Positions 40,005 through 49,555 of a stretch of 64,000 nt of DNA are shown here, piece after piece. Source of the DNA: Nitrospirillum amazonense (GTDB lineage: Bacteria > Pseudomonadota > Alphaproteobacteria > Azospirillales > Azospirillaceae); assembly GCF_007828035.1 (NCBI RefSeq), contig NZ_VITV01000004.1, forward strand, positions 201,559 to 265,558. Direction: 5' to 3'. The position numbers and the translations under genes were made by a program. Positions within the stretch are counted from its first letter, which is position 1; every line of letters begins with the position of its first letter. The notes under the pieces are model-generated. The model did no database searches, was not told the DNA's origin, and worked only from the letters and a program-made list of their open reading frames with translations.

Positions 40005-40811
40005 TCAGGCCCGGCGGGCGAACGCCCCCATGTCGGCGTCGAAACGGCGGGCCGCCTCAAGGAACGGGGCGTGCCCGACGCCGTCGTACAGATGCACCTG
40101 CGCCTGTGGCAGGGTTTCCGCCAGCCAGCCGGCCATGGTGGGCAGGATCACCGGGTCCGCCCGGCCATGGACCACCAAGGCGGGACGGTCGAACGCCGCC
40201 AGGGCGGCGCCGTTCATCTGGCGGCGCATCATCGCCCGCCGCGCCGCCAGCGGTACCGACAGGGTATCGGCCACCGCCGCATCCGCCTCATTCCGCTCAC
40301 CCAGCGCCTCAGCCAGCGCGCGGGCACCGGCCTCTTGTGCTACCAGGTCGTCGGAGAGGATGGGCGGGAAATGGGCCTTGGCGGCGGGCCCCAGATGAGG
40401 GGCGGCCGCCTTGCCCAAGCGCGGGCAGGCCCCGGCGAAAACCGCGCCGGCGATCCCCTCCGTCCCATACGCCGCCACATGGTCGGCCAGCACGGCACCG
40501 CCGTAGGACCAGCCCACCAGGATCACATCCGTCAAGCCCAGGGCGTGGCGTACAGCCATGACATCGCCGCCCCAGTGGGGGCCGTCGCCGTAGGCGGCCG
40601 GATCCTGCGGCCGGCCGGACCGGCCATGCCCCCGCAGGTCCAGCGCCAGGAGGCGGAACTCCGCCGCCAGGGGACCGTCGAACTGGGCGCGGAAGGCGCG
40701 ATGGCTCTGGCCGAAACCATGCAGGAACAGGATGGGCCTGCCCCAGGGCACGCCGCCCTCCGCCACCGCCAGAAGGGTCCCGTCCGCCGCCGTCACCTGA
40801 TGCAGGATCAT
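40005..40811 (-). CDS. Alpha/beta-hydrolase fold protein
   Basis: A 268-residue hydrolase. It has the oxyanion segment FLHGFGQSHRAF, then DLRGHGRSG, nucleophile Ser in VGWSYGGAV (near 100), Asp in HGRADPVI and His in GVGHAPFLE, giving a complete triad. Members act on esters, lactones or epoxides; the substrate is not evident. The start at 40811 begins MILHQVTAADG. It is divergent from rlmN and its 3' end nearly touches the chemoreceptor stop. Confidence 0.85.
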   Translation of the reverse strand: MILHQVTAADGTLLAVAEGGVPWGRPILFLHGFGQSHRAFRAQFDGPLAAEFRLLALDLRGHGRSGRPQDPAAYGDGPHWGGDVMAVRHALGLTDVILVGWSYGGAVLADHVAAYGTEGIAGAVFAGACPRLGKAAAPHLGPAAKAHFPPILSDDLVAQEAGARALAEALGERNEADAAVADTLSVPLAARRAMMRRQMNGAALAAFDRPALVVHGRADPVILPTMAGWLAETLPQAQVHLYDGVGHAPFLEAARRFDADMGAFARRA

Positions 40812-40944
40812 GGCCCTTGCCTCCCAGATCTTATGTTCCCCACCCGCGATAGCGGCGTCTGACCCCGCACGCAACCCCGCCCCGCGCATTTTTCCCGAGT
40901 CCCCCCTTTGACTCGGGGGCCGATCTGCCCCATCTATCGCCGCC

Positions 40945-42159
40945 ATGGGCGTGGAAAATCACATGAAGGAATTCGCCCCGCCGCCTCCTCGGGCGGACGG
41001 GCGGGTGAACCTGGTCGGCCTCTCGCGGGACGATCTGGAGGCTGAGGTCGCGAAGGCCGGGCTGGAGCGCTTCCGCGCGCGCCAGCTGTGGCACTGGATC
41101 TACCATCGCGGCGCCACCGATTTCGCGGTGATGAGCACGCTGGCCAAGCCGGTGCGCGAGAAACTGGCCGACCTTTACGTCATCGACCGGCCCACGGCCG
41201 TGAAGGACCTGAAGAGCGAGGACGGCACGCGCAAGTGGCTGGCCCGCATGCCCGACGGCCAGGAGATCGAGACCGTCCACATCCCCGAGGAAGACCGCGG
41301 CACGCTCTGCGTCTCCTCCCAGGTGGGCTGCACCCTGACCTGCCGCTTCTGCCACACCGGCACCCAGCGCCTGGTGCGCAACCTGGACGCCACCGAGATC
41401 GTGGGCCAGGTCATGCTGGCGCGCGACCACCTGGACGAATGGCCGGCCCCGCCCGACGGGCGCATGCTGAGCAACATCGTCATGATGGGCATGGGCGAGC
41501 CGCTGTTCAATTACGCCAACGTCGCCAAGGCGCTGAAGATCGTCATGGATGGCGAGGGCATCGCCATTTCCAAGCGGCGCATCACGCTGTCCACCTCCGG
41601 CGTCGTGCCCATGATGCGCCAGTGCGGTGATGAGCTGGGCGTGAACCTGGCCGTCAGCCTGCACGCCGTGAATGATGAGCTGCGCGACCGCATCGTGCCG
41701 CTGAACCGCAAGTACCCCATCAAGGAACTGATGCAGGCCTGCCGGGACTATCCGGGCCTGAGCAACGCGCGCCGCATCACCTTCGAATACGTCATGCTGA
41801 AGGGCGTGAACGACAGCCTGGCCGACGCGCGCGAGCTGGTGCGCCTGCTGCGCGGCATCCCGGCCAAGATCAACCTGATCCCCTTCAACTATTGGCCGGG
41901 CGCGCCCTTCGAGTGCTCGACCGATGAGCAGATCACCAAGTTCGCGGACTTCGTAAACAACGCCGGCTATGCCTCGCCCGTGCGCACCCCGCGCGGCCGC
42001 GACATTCTGGCCGCCTGCGGCCAGCTGAAGAGCGAGAGCACCAAGCCCACCGCCCAGGCCCGCATCGCGGCCCTGGAGGCGCACAAGGCCCTGCAGGCCG
42101 AGTACGCCGCCCAGGTGGCGGAAAAGGAAGCAGGTTTGGCGGCCACGGGGACTCTTTAA
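40945..42159 (+). CDS. rlmN: Dual-specificity 23S rRNA/tRNA methyltransferase RlmN
   Basis: A 404-residue radical-SAM enzyme that methylates A2503 of 23S rRNA and A37 of some tRNAs. The cluster ligands are Cys129, Cys133 and Cys136 (C-x3-C-x2-C). Also present are [18 protein letters not shown], the SLHA region and [11 protein letters not shown] with the second catalytic Cys. The C-terminal extension of about 40 residues is charged. Confidence 0.95.
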   Translation: MGVENHMKEFAPPPPRADGRVNLVGLSRDDLEAEVAKAGLERFRARQLWHWIYHRGATDFAVMSTLAKPVREKLADLYVIDRPTAVKDLKSEDGTRKWLARMPDGQEIETVHIPEEDRGTLCVSSQVGCTLTCRFCHTGTQRLVRNLDATEIVGQVMLARDHLDEWPAPPDGRMLSNIVMMGMGEPLFNYANVAKALKIVMDGEGIAISKRRITLSTSGVVPMMRQCGDELGVNLAVSLHAVNDELRDRIVPLNRKYPIKELMQACRDYPGLSNARRITFEYVMLKGVNDSLADARELVRLLRGIPAKINLIPFNYWPGAPFECSTDEQITKFADFVNNAGYASPVRTPRGRDILAACGQLKSESTKPTAQARIAALEAHKALQAEYAAQVAEKEAGLAATGTL

Positions 42160-42164
42160 AGGTT

Positions 42165-42265
42165 CCCTCAAACGCCGGGCGCGGCCATCCGGCCGCTGGG
42201 CTCATCCTCCCTTTTCAGTCCGCTGCCGCTTCCCGAAAAGGTCCGGCGACCGCAGTCGCGGTCTA
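42165..42265 (+). repeat. Dispersed palindromic intergenic repeat, copy B
   Basis: Starts CCCTCAAACGCCGGGC 6 bp after the rlmN stop. It has hairpin 1 GCGGCC-ATCC-GGCCGC, the middle TTTTCAGTCCGCTGC, TTCCCGAAAA, TCCGGCG, hairpin 2 GACCGC-AGTC-GCGGTC and a CTA end. Same layout as copy A with different hairpin bases, i.e. compensatory changes. Confidence 0.75.
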
Positions 42266-42266
42266 C

Positions 42267-42290
42267 AGCGGCATGAGGACTCATGCCGCT
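42267..42290. repeat. Hairpin directly after repeat copy B
   Basis: AGCGGCATGAG (42267-42277) and CTCATGCCGCT (42280-42290) form an 11-bp perfect stem with a 2-nt loop. No T-tract follows. Confidence 0.5.
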
Positions 42291-42404
42291 GGTGCGCTTT
42301 CCATCCCAGCCCCTGAGCCATCTCAAGGCGGGGGAAACCCCACCCTGTAATCCCTGCGGCGCTTTGGCTATCATCCGTCGGACAAGGACAAAGGGACGCG
42401 CGCT

Positions 42405-42677
42405 TTGGATCTCGGTACCGATCTCGTCAACAGCCTGATAATCCACCTCGGCGTCACGGCCCTGCTGCTGTGGCCGGCCCATCGGCTGGTGGTGCGCGCC
42501 GGCCTGCCCCGCCGCTGGCCCCTGTGGCTGGCCCTGCCGCTGCTGGGCCCCGTCATCTTCCTGGTGCTGCTGGCCAGGACACCCTGGCCCGTCCTGCCTG
42601 CCCGCCAACCCAAGATGCACCCGCGCGAACGCCTGAAGCGCGAGCGGGCGGCCGCCCAGGCCGCCGCGTCGGAGTAA
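42405..42677 (+). CDS. Small hypothetical membrane protein
   Basis: A 90-residue protein from a TTG start (AAAGGGA lies 8 bp upstream). Two hydrophobic segments (about 9-27 and 36-57) are followed by a basic tail (RERLKRERAAAQAA). Its stop is 6 bp before another small membrane gene, suggesting a two-gene unit. Not recognised. Confidence 0.6.
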   Translation: MDLGTDLVNSLIIHLGVTALLLWPAHRLVVRAGLPRRWPLWLALPLLGPVIFLVLLARTPWPVLPARQPKMHPRERLKRERAAAQAAASE

Positions 42678-42683
42678 GCGCCC

Positions 42684-42914
42684 ATGCTGCCCCTGGCCTA
42701 CGCCCCCGCCCTCGGCCTGCTGCTGCCCAACTGGGCCGCCCTGCTGATTGTCGTCATCCTGGCCACCGTCGCCGTCTGCGCCGCCGGCCTGGTGCTGGCC
42801 AAGGTGGGCCGCAACCCCTATTGGGCGCTGCTGCTGTACTTCCCCGTCCTGGGCATCCCCGCCCTGTGGTACCTGGCCTATACCCGCTGGCCCCGGCAGA
42901 GGGGAAACGGCTAA
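42684..42914 (+). CDS. Small hypothetical membrane protein
   Basis: A 76-residue protein with two hydrophobic segments (about 5-40 and 46-66) and the motif KVGRNPYWALLLYFPVLGIPALWYLAY. It is 6 bp downstream of a similar-sized membrane gene. Resembles short inner-membrane proteins of unknown role. Confidence 0.6.
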   Translation: MLPLAYAPALGLLLPNWAALLIVVILATVAVCAAGLVLAKVGRNPYWALLLYFPVLGIPALWYLAYTRWPRQRGNG

Positions 42915-43034
42915 GCCCCCACGCCCATGAAGGCTGGGGATGCGGTCGCGGCAGGCGCACTAATCTTGCCAGGCGGGCGGCCGGGGGATAACGTCCGGAC
43001 GCATTCCACCCTGACCTTTAGCGGGCGTACAGTC

Positions 43035-44246
<1,212 letters not shown>

Positions 44247-44263
44247 GCCCTACCGCTCCAAGG

Positions 44264-44297
44264 AAGCCCCGTTCGGGAAACCGGGCGGGGCTTTTTT
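44264..44297 (+). terminator. Rho-independent terminator after argG
   Basis: AAGCCCCG (44264-44271) pairs with CGGGGCTT (44286-44293), with six T residues at 44292-44297. Confidence 0.88.
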
Positions 44298-44372
44298 GTT
44301 GGGCGCTGTCCGAGCGTCTGGCATCAGCATATCCTTCTCATCCCCTGAGCCAGACATAAGAGGCTTTCCGTC

Positions 44373-44807
44373 ATGACGGATCGGACCCTGTCGCCATCGG
44401 ACATAACCCCGGTGTCCCCACCCGGGCCGCACAGCGCGGATGACCAGCCAACGGACGCCCCTGTCCGAAACGCCTACGCTTATGCCATGGCGGCCCTTCC
44501 TCCGATTGCCGCACTGATCGAGTACGCCCTTCTCCAGATTCACAGCGCACCGCGCCATGATGCCGAGATGGTCGGCAGCGTTATTGCGGGCATCGCGTAT
44601 TTGGTAATGGCTGGACTGGACAGGGGAGCCATCCGTCCAGCGTTAAACCGGTTGGGCCGGGACTTCTCTTTCTTCTGGGTGCTTTTCATACCCGCCTATC
44701 TGTGGCAGCGAACTACCTGCCTGAACCAGTCGCGCCGGATATTCTGGATCTGGTGGCTTGGTTTCGGCATCAGCGTGGTACTGGACGCACTGCTGAATAA
44801 TAGCTAA
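44373..44807 (+). CDS. Hypothetical integral membrane protein
   Basis: A 144-residue protein: a polar Pro/Ser-rich N-terminus (1-30), then about four hydrophobic segments (36-55, 66-82, 97-111, 123-141) with aromatic-rich WVLFIPAYLWQR and IFWIWWLGFG. Less GC-rich than its neighbours. A purine-rich AAGAGG lies upstream of the ATG. Function unknown. Confidence 0.6.
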   Translation: MTDRTLSPSDITPVSPPGPHSADDQPTDAPVRNAYAYAMAALPPIAALIEYALLQIHSAPRHDAEMVGSVIAGIAYLVMAGLDRGAIRPALNRLGRDFSFFWVLFIPAYLWQRTTCLNQSRRIFWIWWLGFGISVVLDALLNNS

Positions 44808-44823
44808 GGGCCGCGATTGGCCT

Positions 44824-45147
44824 CTAATCCCTGGCCGACGCGCGCACCACCGCCAGCAGTGCCTCCGCCTCCCCCGCCACCTCCACCACCTTGTTGCGGT
44901 CGGTCAGGCCGGCGACGATGGTGAGGCTGGATTTGGGGACGCGCCAGGTCTTGGACAGCAGCTTCAGCACGGCCTCGTTGGCCTTGCCGTCCTCAGGCAC
45001 GGTCGTGACGGCCACCTTCAGCAGCTGGCGGCCCTCCGGCCCCTCCATGAGGCCCTGGATGGCGGTGCGGGAGGCGCGGGGGGTGACGCGCAAGTACACG
45101 CGCACCCCGCCGGGGATCACCTCGGCGGCCGGTTTTCCCTCGGCCAC
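44824..45147 (-). CDS. DUF167 (YggU) family protein
   Basis: A 107-residue protein with the family signature VYLRVTPRASRTAI near the start and the VPEDGKANEAVLKLLSKTW core, then SLTIVAGLTDRNKVVEV. Function unknown, but conserved next to yggT in many proteobacteria, as here (4-bp gap). Confidence 0.9.
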   Translation of the reverse strand: MAEGKPAAEVIPGGVRVYLRVTPRASRTAIQGLMEGPEGRQLLKVAVTTVPEDGKANEAVLKLLSKTWRVPKSSLTIVAGLTDRNKVVEVAGEAEALLAVVRASARD

Positions 45148-45151
45148 CGCT

Positions 45152-45460
45152 TCAGCGGAACATCAGGGAACTGAACATGTAGTTCTGGATCAGCCGTTCC
45201 AGCGCCCAGATGATCAGCATCAGCACGATGAAGGAGATGTCCACGCCACCCAGGTTGGGCACGACGTTGCGGATCGGACGCAGCAGCGGTTCCGTCAGGC
45301 GGTAGGTGATGTCCATCAGGGTGGCGACGAAGCGGTTGCGGGTGTTGATCACCCCGAAGAACACCAGCCAGCTCAGGATGGCGCTGATCATCAGCACCCA
45401 CCAAGCCAGGTTCAGAACCACGAGCAGCAGTTCCAGGATGGTGCGGATCAAAGGATCCAT
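45152..45460 (-). CDS. YggT family membrane protein
   Basis: A 102-residue protein with two YggT hydrophobic repeats: ILELLLVVLNLAWWVLMISAILSWLVFF, then RLTEPLLRPIRNVVPNLGGVDISFIVLMLIIWALE. The LLRPIRN motif is characteristic. YggT proteins are implicated in membrane or osmotic homeostasis. It is operonic with the DUF167 gene. Confidence 0.9.
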   Translation of the reverse strand: MDPLIRTILELLLVVLNLAWWVLMISAILSWLVFFGVINTRNRFVATLMDITYRLTEPLLRPIRNVVPNLGGVDISFIVLMLIIWALERLIQNYMFSSLMFR

Positions 45461-45512
45461 AGCAGGTCCGTCCCCAATGGTTTCAACGGCATGGGCGCCA
45501 CCCTACGGGCGG

Positions 45513-45556
45513 GGCGCCCCCTTGTCCAGCGCGGGCCCGCACTGGACAGGGGCGCC
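45513..45556. repeat. Long imperfect GC-rich hairpin upstream of yggT
   Basis: GGCGCCCC (45513-45520) pairs with GGGGCGCC (45549-45556) and GTCCAG (45524-45529) with CTGGAC (45542-45547), leaving a bulge. It lies between the yggT start and the tRNA promoter. Confidence 0.5.
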
Positions 45557-45635
45557 AACGCCGAAGCGGCCCCACCACCGGAAGCACCCCGGCCCCCGCA
45601 TGCCCCGCATTCCGTTCTTTTCGCGGAATGGCCGC

Positions 45636-45664
45636 TTGACATGCCCGGTCGCCCTGAGCATTAT
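45636..45664 (+). promoter_or_regulatory. Sigma-70 promoter of tRNA-Ala
   Basis: TTGACA (45636-45641), an exact 17-bp spacer and CATTAT (45659-45664). Transcription would start near 45671, about 44 nt before the mature tRNA. Confidence 0.75.
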
Positions 45665-45714
45665 CCCGCCCACTTCAGGCGCCCGGGACTATGCCCGCCG
45701 CCGGATTTGAGTGT

Positions 45715-45790
45715 GGGGCCGTAGCTCAGCTGGGAGAGCGACGCGTTCGCAATGCGTAGGTCGGGAGTTCGATCCTCCTCGGCTCCACCA
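45715..45790 (+). tRNA. tRNA-Ala (anticodon CGC)
   Basis: A 76-nt cloverleaf. Acceptor GGGGCCG pairs with CGGCTCC, including the G3-U70 pair that identifies alanine tRNAs. D-stem GCTC/GAGC; anticodon stem ACGCG/TGCGT with loop TTCGCAA (anticodon CGC); T-arm GGGAG-TTCGATC-CTCCT with one imperfect pair; CCA is encoded. It reads the GCG codon, which is frequent in this genome. Confidence 0.96.
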
Positions 45791-45934
45791 AATCCTCCCT
45801 TCCAAGACAATGATGACGCGATATGGGACGGACCGGTTGGTACCGGCCATTTGCCGCGCCTTGAAGCATCCCAAAGGGAAGCGGCGCGGAAGTGCCCCTT
45901 CCGCGCCGCGCCCCTCACCACCCATTGATCAGGA

Positions 45935-46567
45935 TCAGAGGGCGAAGCTGTAGTAGGCCACCAGGTTGTTGGCGCCCGGGTTGACCGTACGGGTGCGCGG
46001 GGTGCCGGGGATGGTGACGGTCTTGCCCAGCTCTGCGTTGGAGATGTGGCTGAGGGCGATGGAGAAGCGGTCGCCGTTGGTGAAGCGGTAGCCGGTCTCG
46101 ATCTGGGTGCGGAATTCCAAGGGGTAGCCCATGTCCTTGCCATCGCCATGGGCGTAATAGCCGGCGGCGGCGCTGGGCGTGATGAAGAAGGGCCCCCAGG
46201 TGAAGTCGGCCTGCAGGCCGCCATAGCCGTAGAAGCTGCCCTTGAAGGTCTGAATCACGCCCACCAGAGGCTTGATGGCGAACCAGTCGTCCACCTTCAC
46301 CAGCGACCAGCCGAAGCGGTATTCGGCGGTGACGAACTGGGTGCGGTCGTGGGGGGTATCCGCGTCCACCTGGAAAAAGGCGGGCGGATCGATCCACGAC
46401 TGGTCATAGATGCCGACGCCCAGGGCCAGCAGGTCGGGATCCCGGTCGGCGGCCAGGGCCGGGGCGGCGATGCCCGCCAAGGCGCCGGTCAACAAGGACG
46501 TTGCCAACAGGGAAGTGGCGGCGCGCAAACCACGGCCGCGCAGGGCCTTGCGATGGGTCTTCGTCAT
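45935..46567 (-). CDS. Acyloxyacyl hydrolase / PagL-type lipid A 3-O-deacylase
   Basis: A 210-residue outer-membrane protein. It has a signal peptide (about 1-39, ending APALAA), then amphipathic beta strands. The PagL catalytic signature is present near residue 183 as ALSHISNAELG (the H-x-S-N active site), preceded by PLEFRTQIETGYRF, and the protein ends in aromatic YSFAL as expected for Bam-inserted barrels. It would trim the 3-position acyl chain of lipid A. The start at 46567 has AGGA 4 bp upstream. Confidence 0.85.
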   Translation of the reverse strand: MTKTHRKALRGRGLRAATSLLATSLLTGALAGIAAPALAADRDPDLLALGVGIYDQSWIDPPAFFQVDADTPHDRTQFVTAEYRFGWSLVKVDDWFAIKPLVGVIQTFKGSFYGYGGLQADFTWGPFFITPSAAAGYYAHGDGKDMGYPLEFRTQIETGYRFTNGDRFSIALSHISNAELGKTVTIPGTPRTRTVNPGANNLVAYYSFAL

Positions 46568-46696
46568 GATCCTGCTTGGGAGAGTAAAGGCGGAGGGGTT
46601 TCCGCCTTTATGCAGAGCAATCCCGCGCCAACTCAAGGGGAAATGGACAACATTGTCCAAGGTGCGACGGCATAGACCTGACGCCCCGCGTTCCTA

Positions 46697-47386
46697 TTAC
46701 CTTTTTACCGGGGTCAGCCGCCGCTCCGCCAGCTGGACGCCCCGGGTGATGAGGAAGCTCATCCCCAGATATACGGCGCCGGCCAGGCAGAAGACCTCAA
46801 TGGGCTGGAAGGTGCGGGCCGCGACAGCCTTGGCCACGCCGGTCAGTTCCATCAGGGTGATGGTGCTGGCAAGCGCGCTGCCCTGCAGCATCAGGATGAT
46901 CTCATTGCCATAGGCTGGCAGCGCCAGGCGGAAGGCCTGGGGCAGGATGATGCGGCGGAACAGCAGGCCGCCGCCCATGCCGCAGGCGCGCGCCGCCTCC
47001 ACCTGGCCATGGGGCACGGCCTCGATGCCGCCGCGCATGATCTCCGCCGTGTAGGCGCCGGTGTTCAGCACGAAGGCGATGATGGCGCACCAGTACGGTT
47101 CCCGCAGCAGGGGCCACAGCACGCTCTGGCGCACGGCGTCGAACTGGCCCAGGCCGTAATAGATCAGGAAGATCTGCACCAGCAGGGGCGTGGAGCGGAA
47201 GACGTAGATGTAGCCGCGCGCCACCCACGACAGCGGCGCCAGGTGCGACAGCCGCATCACGGCGACCAGCGTGGCCAGCACTAGCCCCACCAGCAGCGAC
47301 AGGGCCACCAGCTGCACCGTCAGCCAGGTGCCGGTGACGAACTGAGGCAGGGCCGCCATCAGGGCGGTGACGAGGGGGGAGTTCAT
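46697..47386 (-). CDS. Polar amino acid ABC transporter permease (HisM/ArtM-like)
   Basis: A 229-residue inner-membrane permease with about five hydrophobic segments. It has RSTPLLVQIFLIYYGLGQF and the EAA-loop GQVEAARACGMGGGLLFRRIILPQAFRLALPAYGNE that contacts the ATPase. The N-terminus overlaps the stop of the other permease (ATGA). It is the last gene of the operon ATPase - binding protein - permease - permease. Ligand class: basic or polar amino acids, by family. Confidence 0.92.
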   Translation of the reverse strand: MNSPLVTALMAALPQFVTGTWLTVQLVALSLLVGLVLATLVAVMRLSHLAPLSWVARGYIYVFRSTPLLVQIFLIYYGLGQFDAVRQSVLWPLLREPYWCAIIAFVLNTGAYTAEIMRGGIEAVPHGQVEAARACGMGGGLLFRRIILPQAFRLALPAYGNEIILMLQGSALASTITLMELTGVAKAVAARTFQPIEVFCLAGAVYLGMSFLITRGVQLAERRLTPVKR

Positions 47387-48093
47387 CGGGCGGCCCTCCG
47401 CACGCCACGCCCGGCCCAGCCCTCCGCCCGGGCGAACAGGCGGCCGGACAAGCCGGCCAAGGCCAGATACAGCAAGCCGGCGGTGGTGAAGAACAGGAAG
47501 GGCTGGCGGGTGGCGCCCTGGGCCAGATAGGCCACGCGCATCAGCTCCACCAGCGCCACCACGGAAACCAGCGAGGTGTCCTTCAGGGTCAGCTGCCAGA
47601 CGTTGCCCAGGCCAGGCAAGGCATAGCGCAAGGTCTGGGGCAGCATGACGTGGCGGAAGGTGAGCCAGCGGTTCATGCCCAAGGCCTTGGCGGCCTCGAC
47701 CTGGCCATGGGGCACCGCCAGGGCGCCACCGCGCAGCACCTCGGCGGAATAGGCGCCGGACACCGTCCCCACCGCCAGGATGCCCACGGGCAGGGCCGAC
47801 AGTTCCACCGGCCCGTTGAAGCCCAGCAGGCTGACGACCCAAGTGGCCGCGCTGTTGCCGCCGAAGAACAGCAGGTAGATGACCAGCAATGAGGGCACAC
47901 CGCGCACAATGGTGGTGTAGACATCCGCCGCGACCCGGCCGCCCCGATGGCCGGACAGCTTCAAGGCCGCCGCCGCGCCGCCCAGGGCCAGGCCCCACAG
48001 ATAGGCCGACACCGCCACCAGCAGGGTCATCCCCATGCCCTGCAGCAGCTGCAAGCCCCAGCCCCGGCCCCCAAAGCCCAATAGGTCTATCAT
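47383..48093 (-). CDS. Polar amino acid ABC transporter permease (HisQ/ArtQ-like)
   Basis: A 236-residue permease with RGVPSLLVIYLLFFGG and the EAA-loop GQVEAAKALGMNRWLTFRHVMLPQTLRYALPGLGN. It pairs with the downstream permease as the heterodimeric channel. Its start is separated from the upstream binding-protein gene by 488 bp filled with repeats, an unusual gap for such an operon. Confidence 0.92.
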   Translation of the reverse strand: MIDLLGFGGRGWGLQLLQGMGMTLLVAVSAYLWGLALGGAAAALKLSGHRGGRVAADVYTTIVRGVPSLLVIYLLFFGGNSAATWVVSLLGFNGPVELSALPVGILAVGTVSGAYSAEVLRGGALAVPHGQVEAAKALGMNRWLTFRHVMLPQTLRYALPGLGNVWQLTLKDTSLVSVVALVELMRVAYLAQGATRQPFLFFTTAGLLYLALAGLSGRLFARAEGWAGRGVRRAAR

Positions 48094-48106
48094 TACCGTG
48101 CCAATT

Positions 48107-48447
48107 CCTCAGACGCCGGCGGGGCATCCGCCCCTTGGCTTGTCCTCGATTTCCAGTCCACTGCGTTCCCCGGAAATCTCCGGCGGCCCCGGTCGGGGCC
48201 TAGTCGCTACGCTTGTATCTCATGCCTCAGACGCCGGCGGGGGGCATCCGCCCCTTGGCTTGTCCTCGATTTCCAGTCCACTGCGTTCCCCGGAAATCTC
48301 CGGCGGCCCCGGTCGGGGCCTAGTCGCTACGCTTGCCTCTCATGCCTCAGACGCCGGCGGGGCATCCGCCCCTTGGCTTGTCCTCGATTTCCAGTCCACT
48401 GCGTTCCCCGGAAATCCCGGCGGCCCCGGTCGGGGCCTAGTCGCTAC
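48107..48447 (+). repeat. Three tandem copies of the dispersed palindromic repeat (C1-C3)
   Basis: Units begin CCTCAGACGCCGGC at 48107, 48225 and 48345 (lengths 118, 120 and 103). Each has hairpin 1 around GGGGC-ATCC-GCCCC, a middle TTGGCTTGTCCTCGATTTCC, then CCGGCGG, hairpin 2 GCCCC-GGTC-GGGGC and CTAGTCGCTAC. Differences are small: 2 extra G in unit 2 and 2 missing bases in unit 3, implying recent tandem duplication. Confidence 0.9.
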
Positions 48448-48465
48448 CAGCGGCCCGCTAAGGCC

Positions 48466-48551
48466 CTAGGCCGCGACCGCGGCCGCCGGAGCGAGTACCG
48501 AAGGGCGCAGCGAGGATAGCCAAGGGGCGGATGCCCCGCCGGCGCCTGAGG
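48466..48551 (-). repeat. Inverted copy of the dispersed repeat (E)
   Basis: On the minus strand it reads CCTCAGGCGCCGGCGGGGC, then ATCCGCCCC, TTGGCTATCCTCGCTGCGC, CTCCGGCGG, hairpin GCCGC-GGTC-GCGGC and CTAG. It faces unit C3, so the two could pair as one very long stem-loop. Confidence 0.85.
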
Positions 48552-48581
48552 CAACCCAAGACTCGGCGCTTGAGGGAAAAA

Positions 48582-49469
48582 TCACTTCGCCGATGCGTCG
48601 AAGTGGAACCACTGTTCTGCCAGCTTCTTCATGGTGCCGTCTTCCTTGGCGGCGGTGATGGCGTTGTTCAGGGCGTCCAGCAGGCGGCCGTCGCCCTTGC
48701 GCAGGGCGGCGGCGATGCCGGGGCCGAGCAGGCCGCCGGTGATGCCGGGGCCGAAGGTGGCGGCGTTCTGGCCGTCGGTGCCCTCGAGGAAAGGCTGCCA
48801 GCCGGTCATGTCGGCCAGGCCGGCGTCGACACGGCCGGTCGCCAGGTCCAGCGACAGGTTCTGCAGCGTGTCGTAGCGGCGGACGGTGACGGTGTCGCCC
48901 AGGTAGGTGTCCAGGAAGTTGGCATGGATGGTGGCCACCTGCACGCCCACGGTCTTGCCCTTCAGCGCCGCCTTCAACTTGTCCATGGCCTGGGTGGAGG
49001 CCTCGTCCATGTTGGAGATGTCCAGCCGCTGCAGGCCGAAGTCGATCTTGGTCAGGGGGCTGTCCTTGGGGGCCACGAAATAGGCCGGGGTCACCACGTA
49101 GGGAACGGTGAAGTCCACGGCCTGCCGGCGGTCTTCCGTCACGGACATGCCGGCCAGGATGACGTCATACTTGCCAGCCTGCAGGCCGGGGATGATGCCG
49201 TCCCACGCCTGGGCGGCGATCTCGCACTTCACGCCCAGGCGCCGGCACAAATCCTTGGCCAGGTCGATCTCGAACCCCTTCAGCGTGCCGTCGGGCTCCG
49301 CCACGTTGAAGGGCGGGTAGGCCCCCTCCGTCGCCACGCGCAGGGGATTGGGCACCCCCTGGTCGGTCACGGTGGGCGCGCCGGTGCCGGACGGCGTGCG
49401 GTGCGTCGCCAGGTACGCAGCCCCGGCGACCACCGCCACCGCGATCAGGCCCAAGACCAGCTTCTTCAT
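48582..49469 (-). CDS. Polar amino acid ABC transporter substrate-binding protein
   Basis: A 295-residue periplasmic binding protein (SBP family 3). An N-terminal signal/anchor (about 4-21) is followed by the first lobe (LRVATEGAYPPFNVAEPDGTLKGFEIDLAKDLCRRLG), the signature GFEIDLA, YDVILAGMSVTEDRRQAVDFTVPY, and a second lobe with VGVQVATIHANFL. The binding-site Asp and Arg (EDRRQAVDFT) indicate alpha-amino acid binding. It follows the ATPase gene by 86 bp. Confidence 0.92.
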   Translation of the reverse strand: MKKLVLGLIAVAVVAGAAYLATHRTPSGTGAPTVTDQGVPNPLRVATEGAYPPFNVAEPDGTLKGFEIDLAKDLCRRLGVKCEIAAQAWDGIIPGLQAGKYDVILAGMSVTEDRRQAVDFTVPYVVTPAYFVAPKDSPLTKIDFGLQRLDISNMDEASTQAMDKLKAALKGKTVGVQVATIHANFLDTYLGDTVTVRRYDTLQNLSLDLATGRVDAGLADMTGWQPFLEGTDGQNAATFGPGITGGLLGPGIAAALRKGDGRLLDALNNAITAAKEDGTMKKLAEQWFHFDASAK

Positions 49470-49555
49470 GAAACCCCCTACGAAACCAATGACGGGACGG
49501 TCCGCATCAACACCCGGTGTCCGATCGGCCGCCGCTCTTTGTTGTCCAGTATGCC

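Larger units (their letters stand above)
48094..48581. other. Repeat-filled gap inside the amino-acid ABC operon
   Basis: 488 bp with no gene: three tandem and one inverted copy of the dispersed palindromic repeat (48107-48551), plus an extra terminal fragment (48565-48577, complement of CCCTCAAGCGCCG) right at the end of the binding-protein gene. Confidence 0.8.

Noticed and set aside
40894-40917. Hairpin CCCGAGTC/GACTCGGG before rlmN as a terminator
   Set aside because: The T-run precedes the stem on the plus strand and an A-run follows on the minus strand, so it is not a rho-independent terminator for either gene; may be a leader structure.
48107-48447. Possible CRISPR array (three regularly spaced repeats)
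   Set aside because: The whole 118-120 bp unit repeats; there are no unique spacers, the unit has two hairpins, and diverged single copies occur elsewhere. It is a tandem REP-like repeat, not CRISPR.
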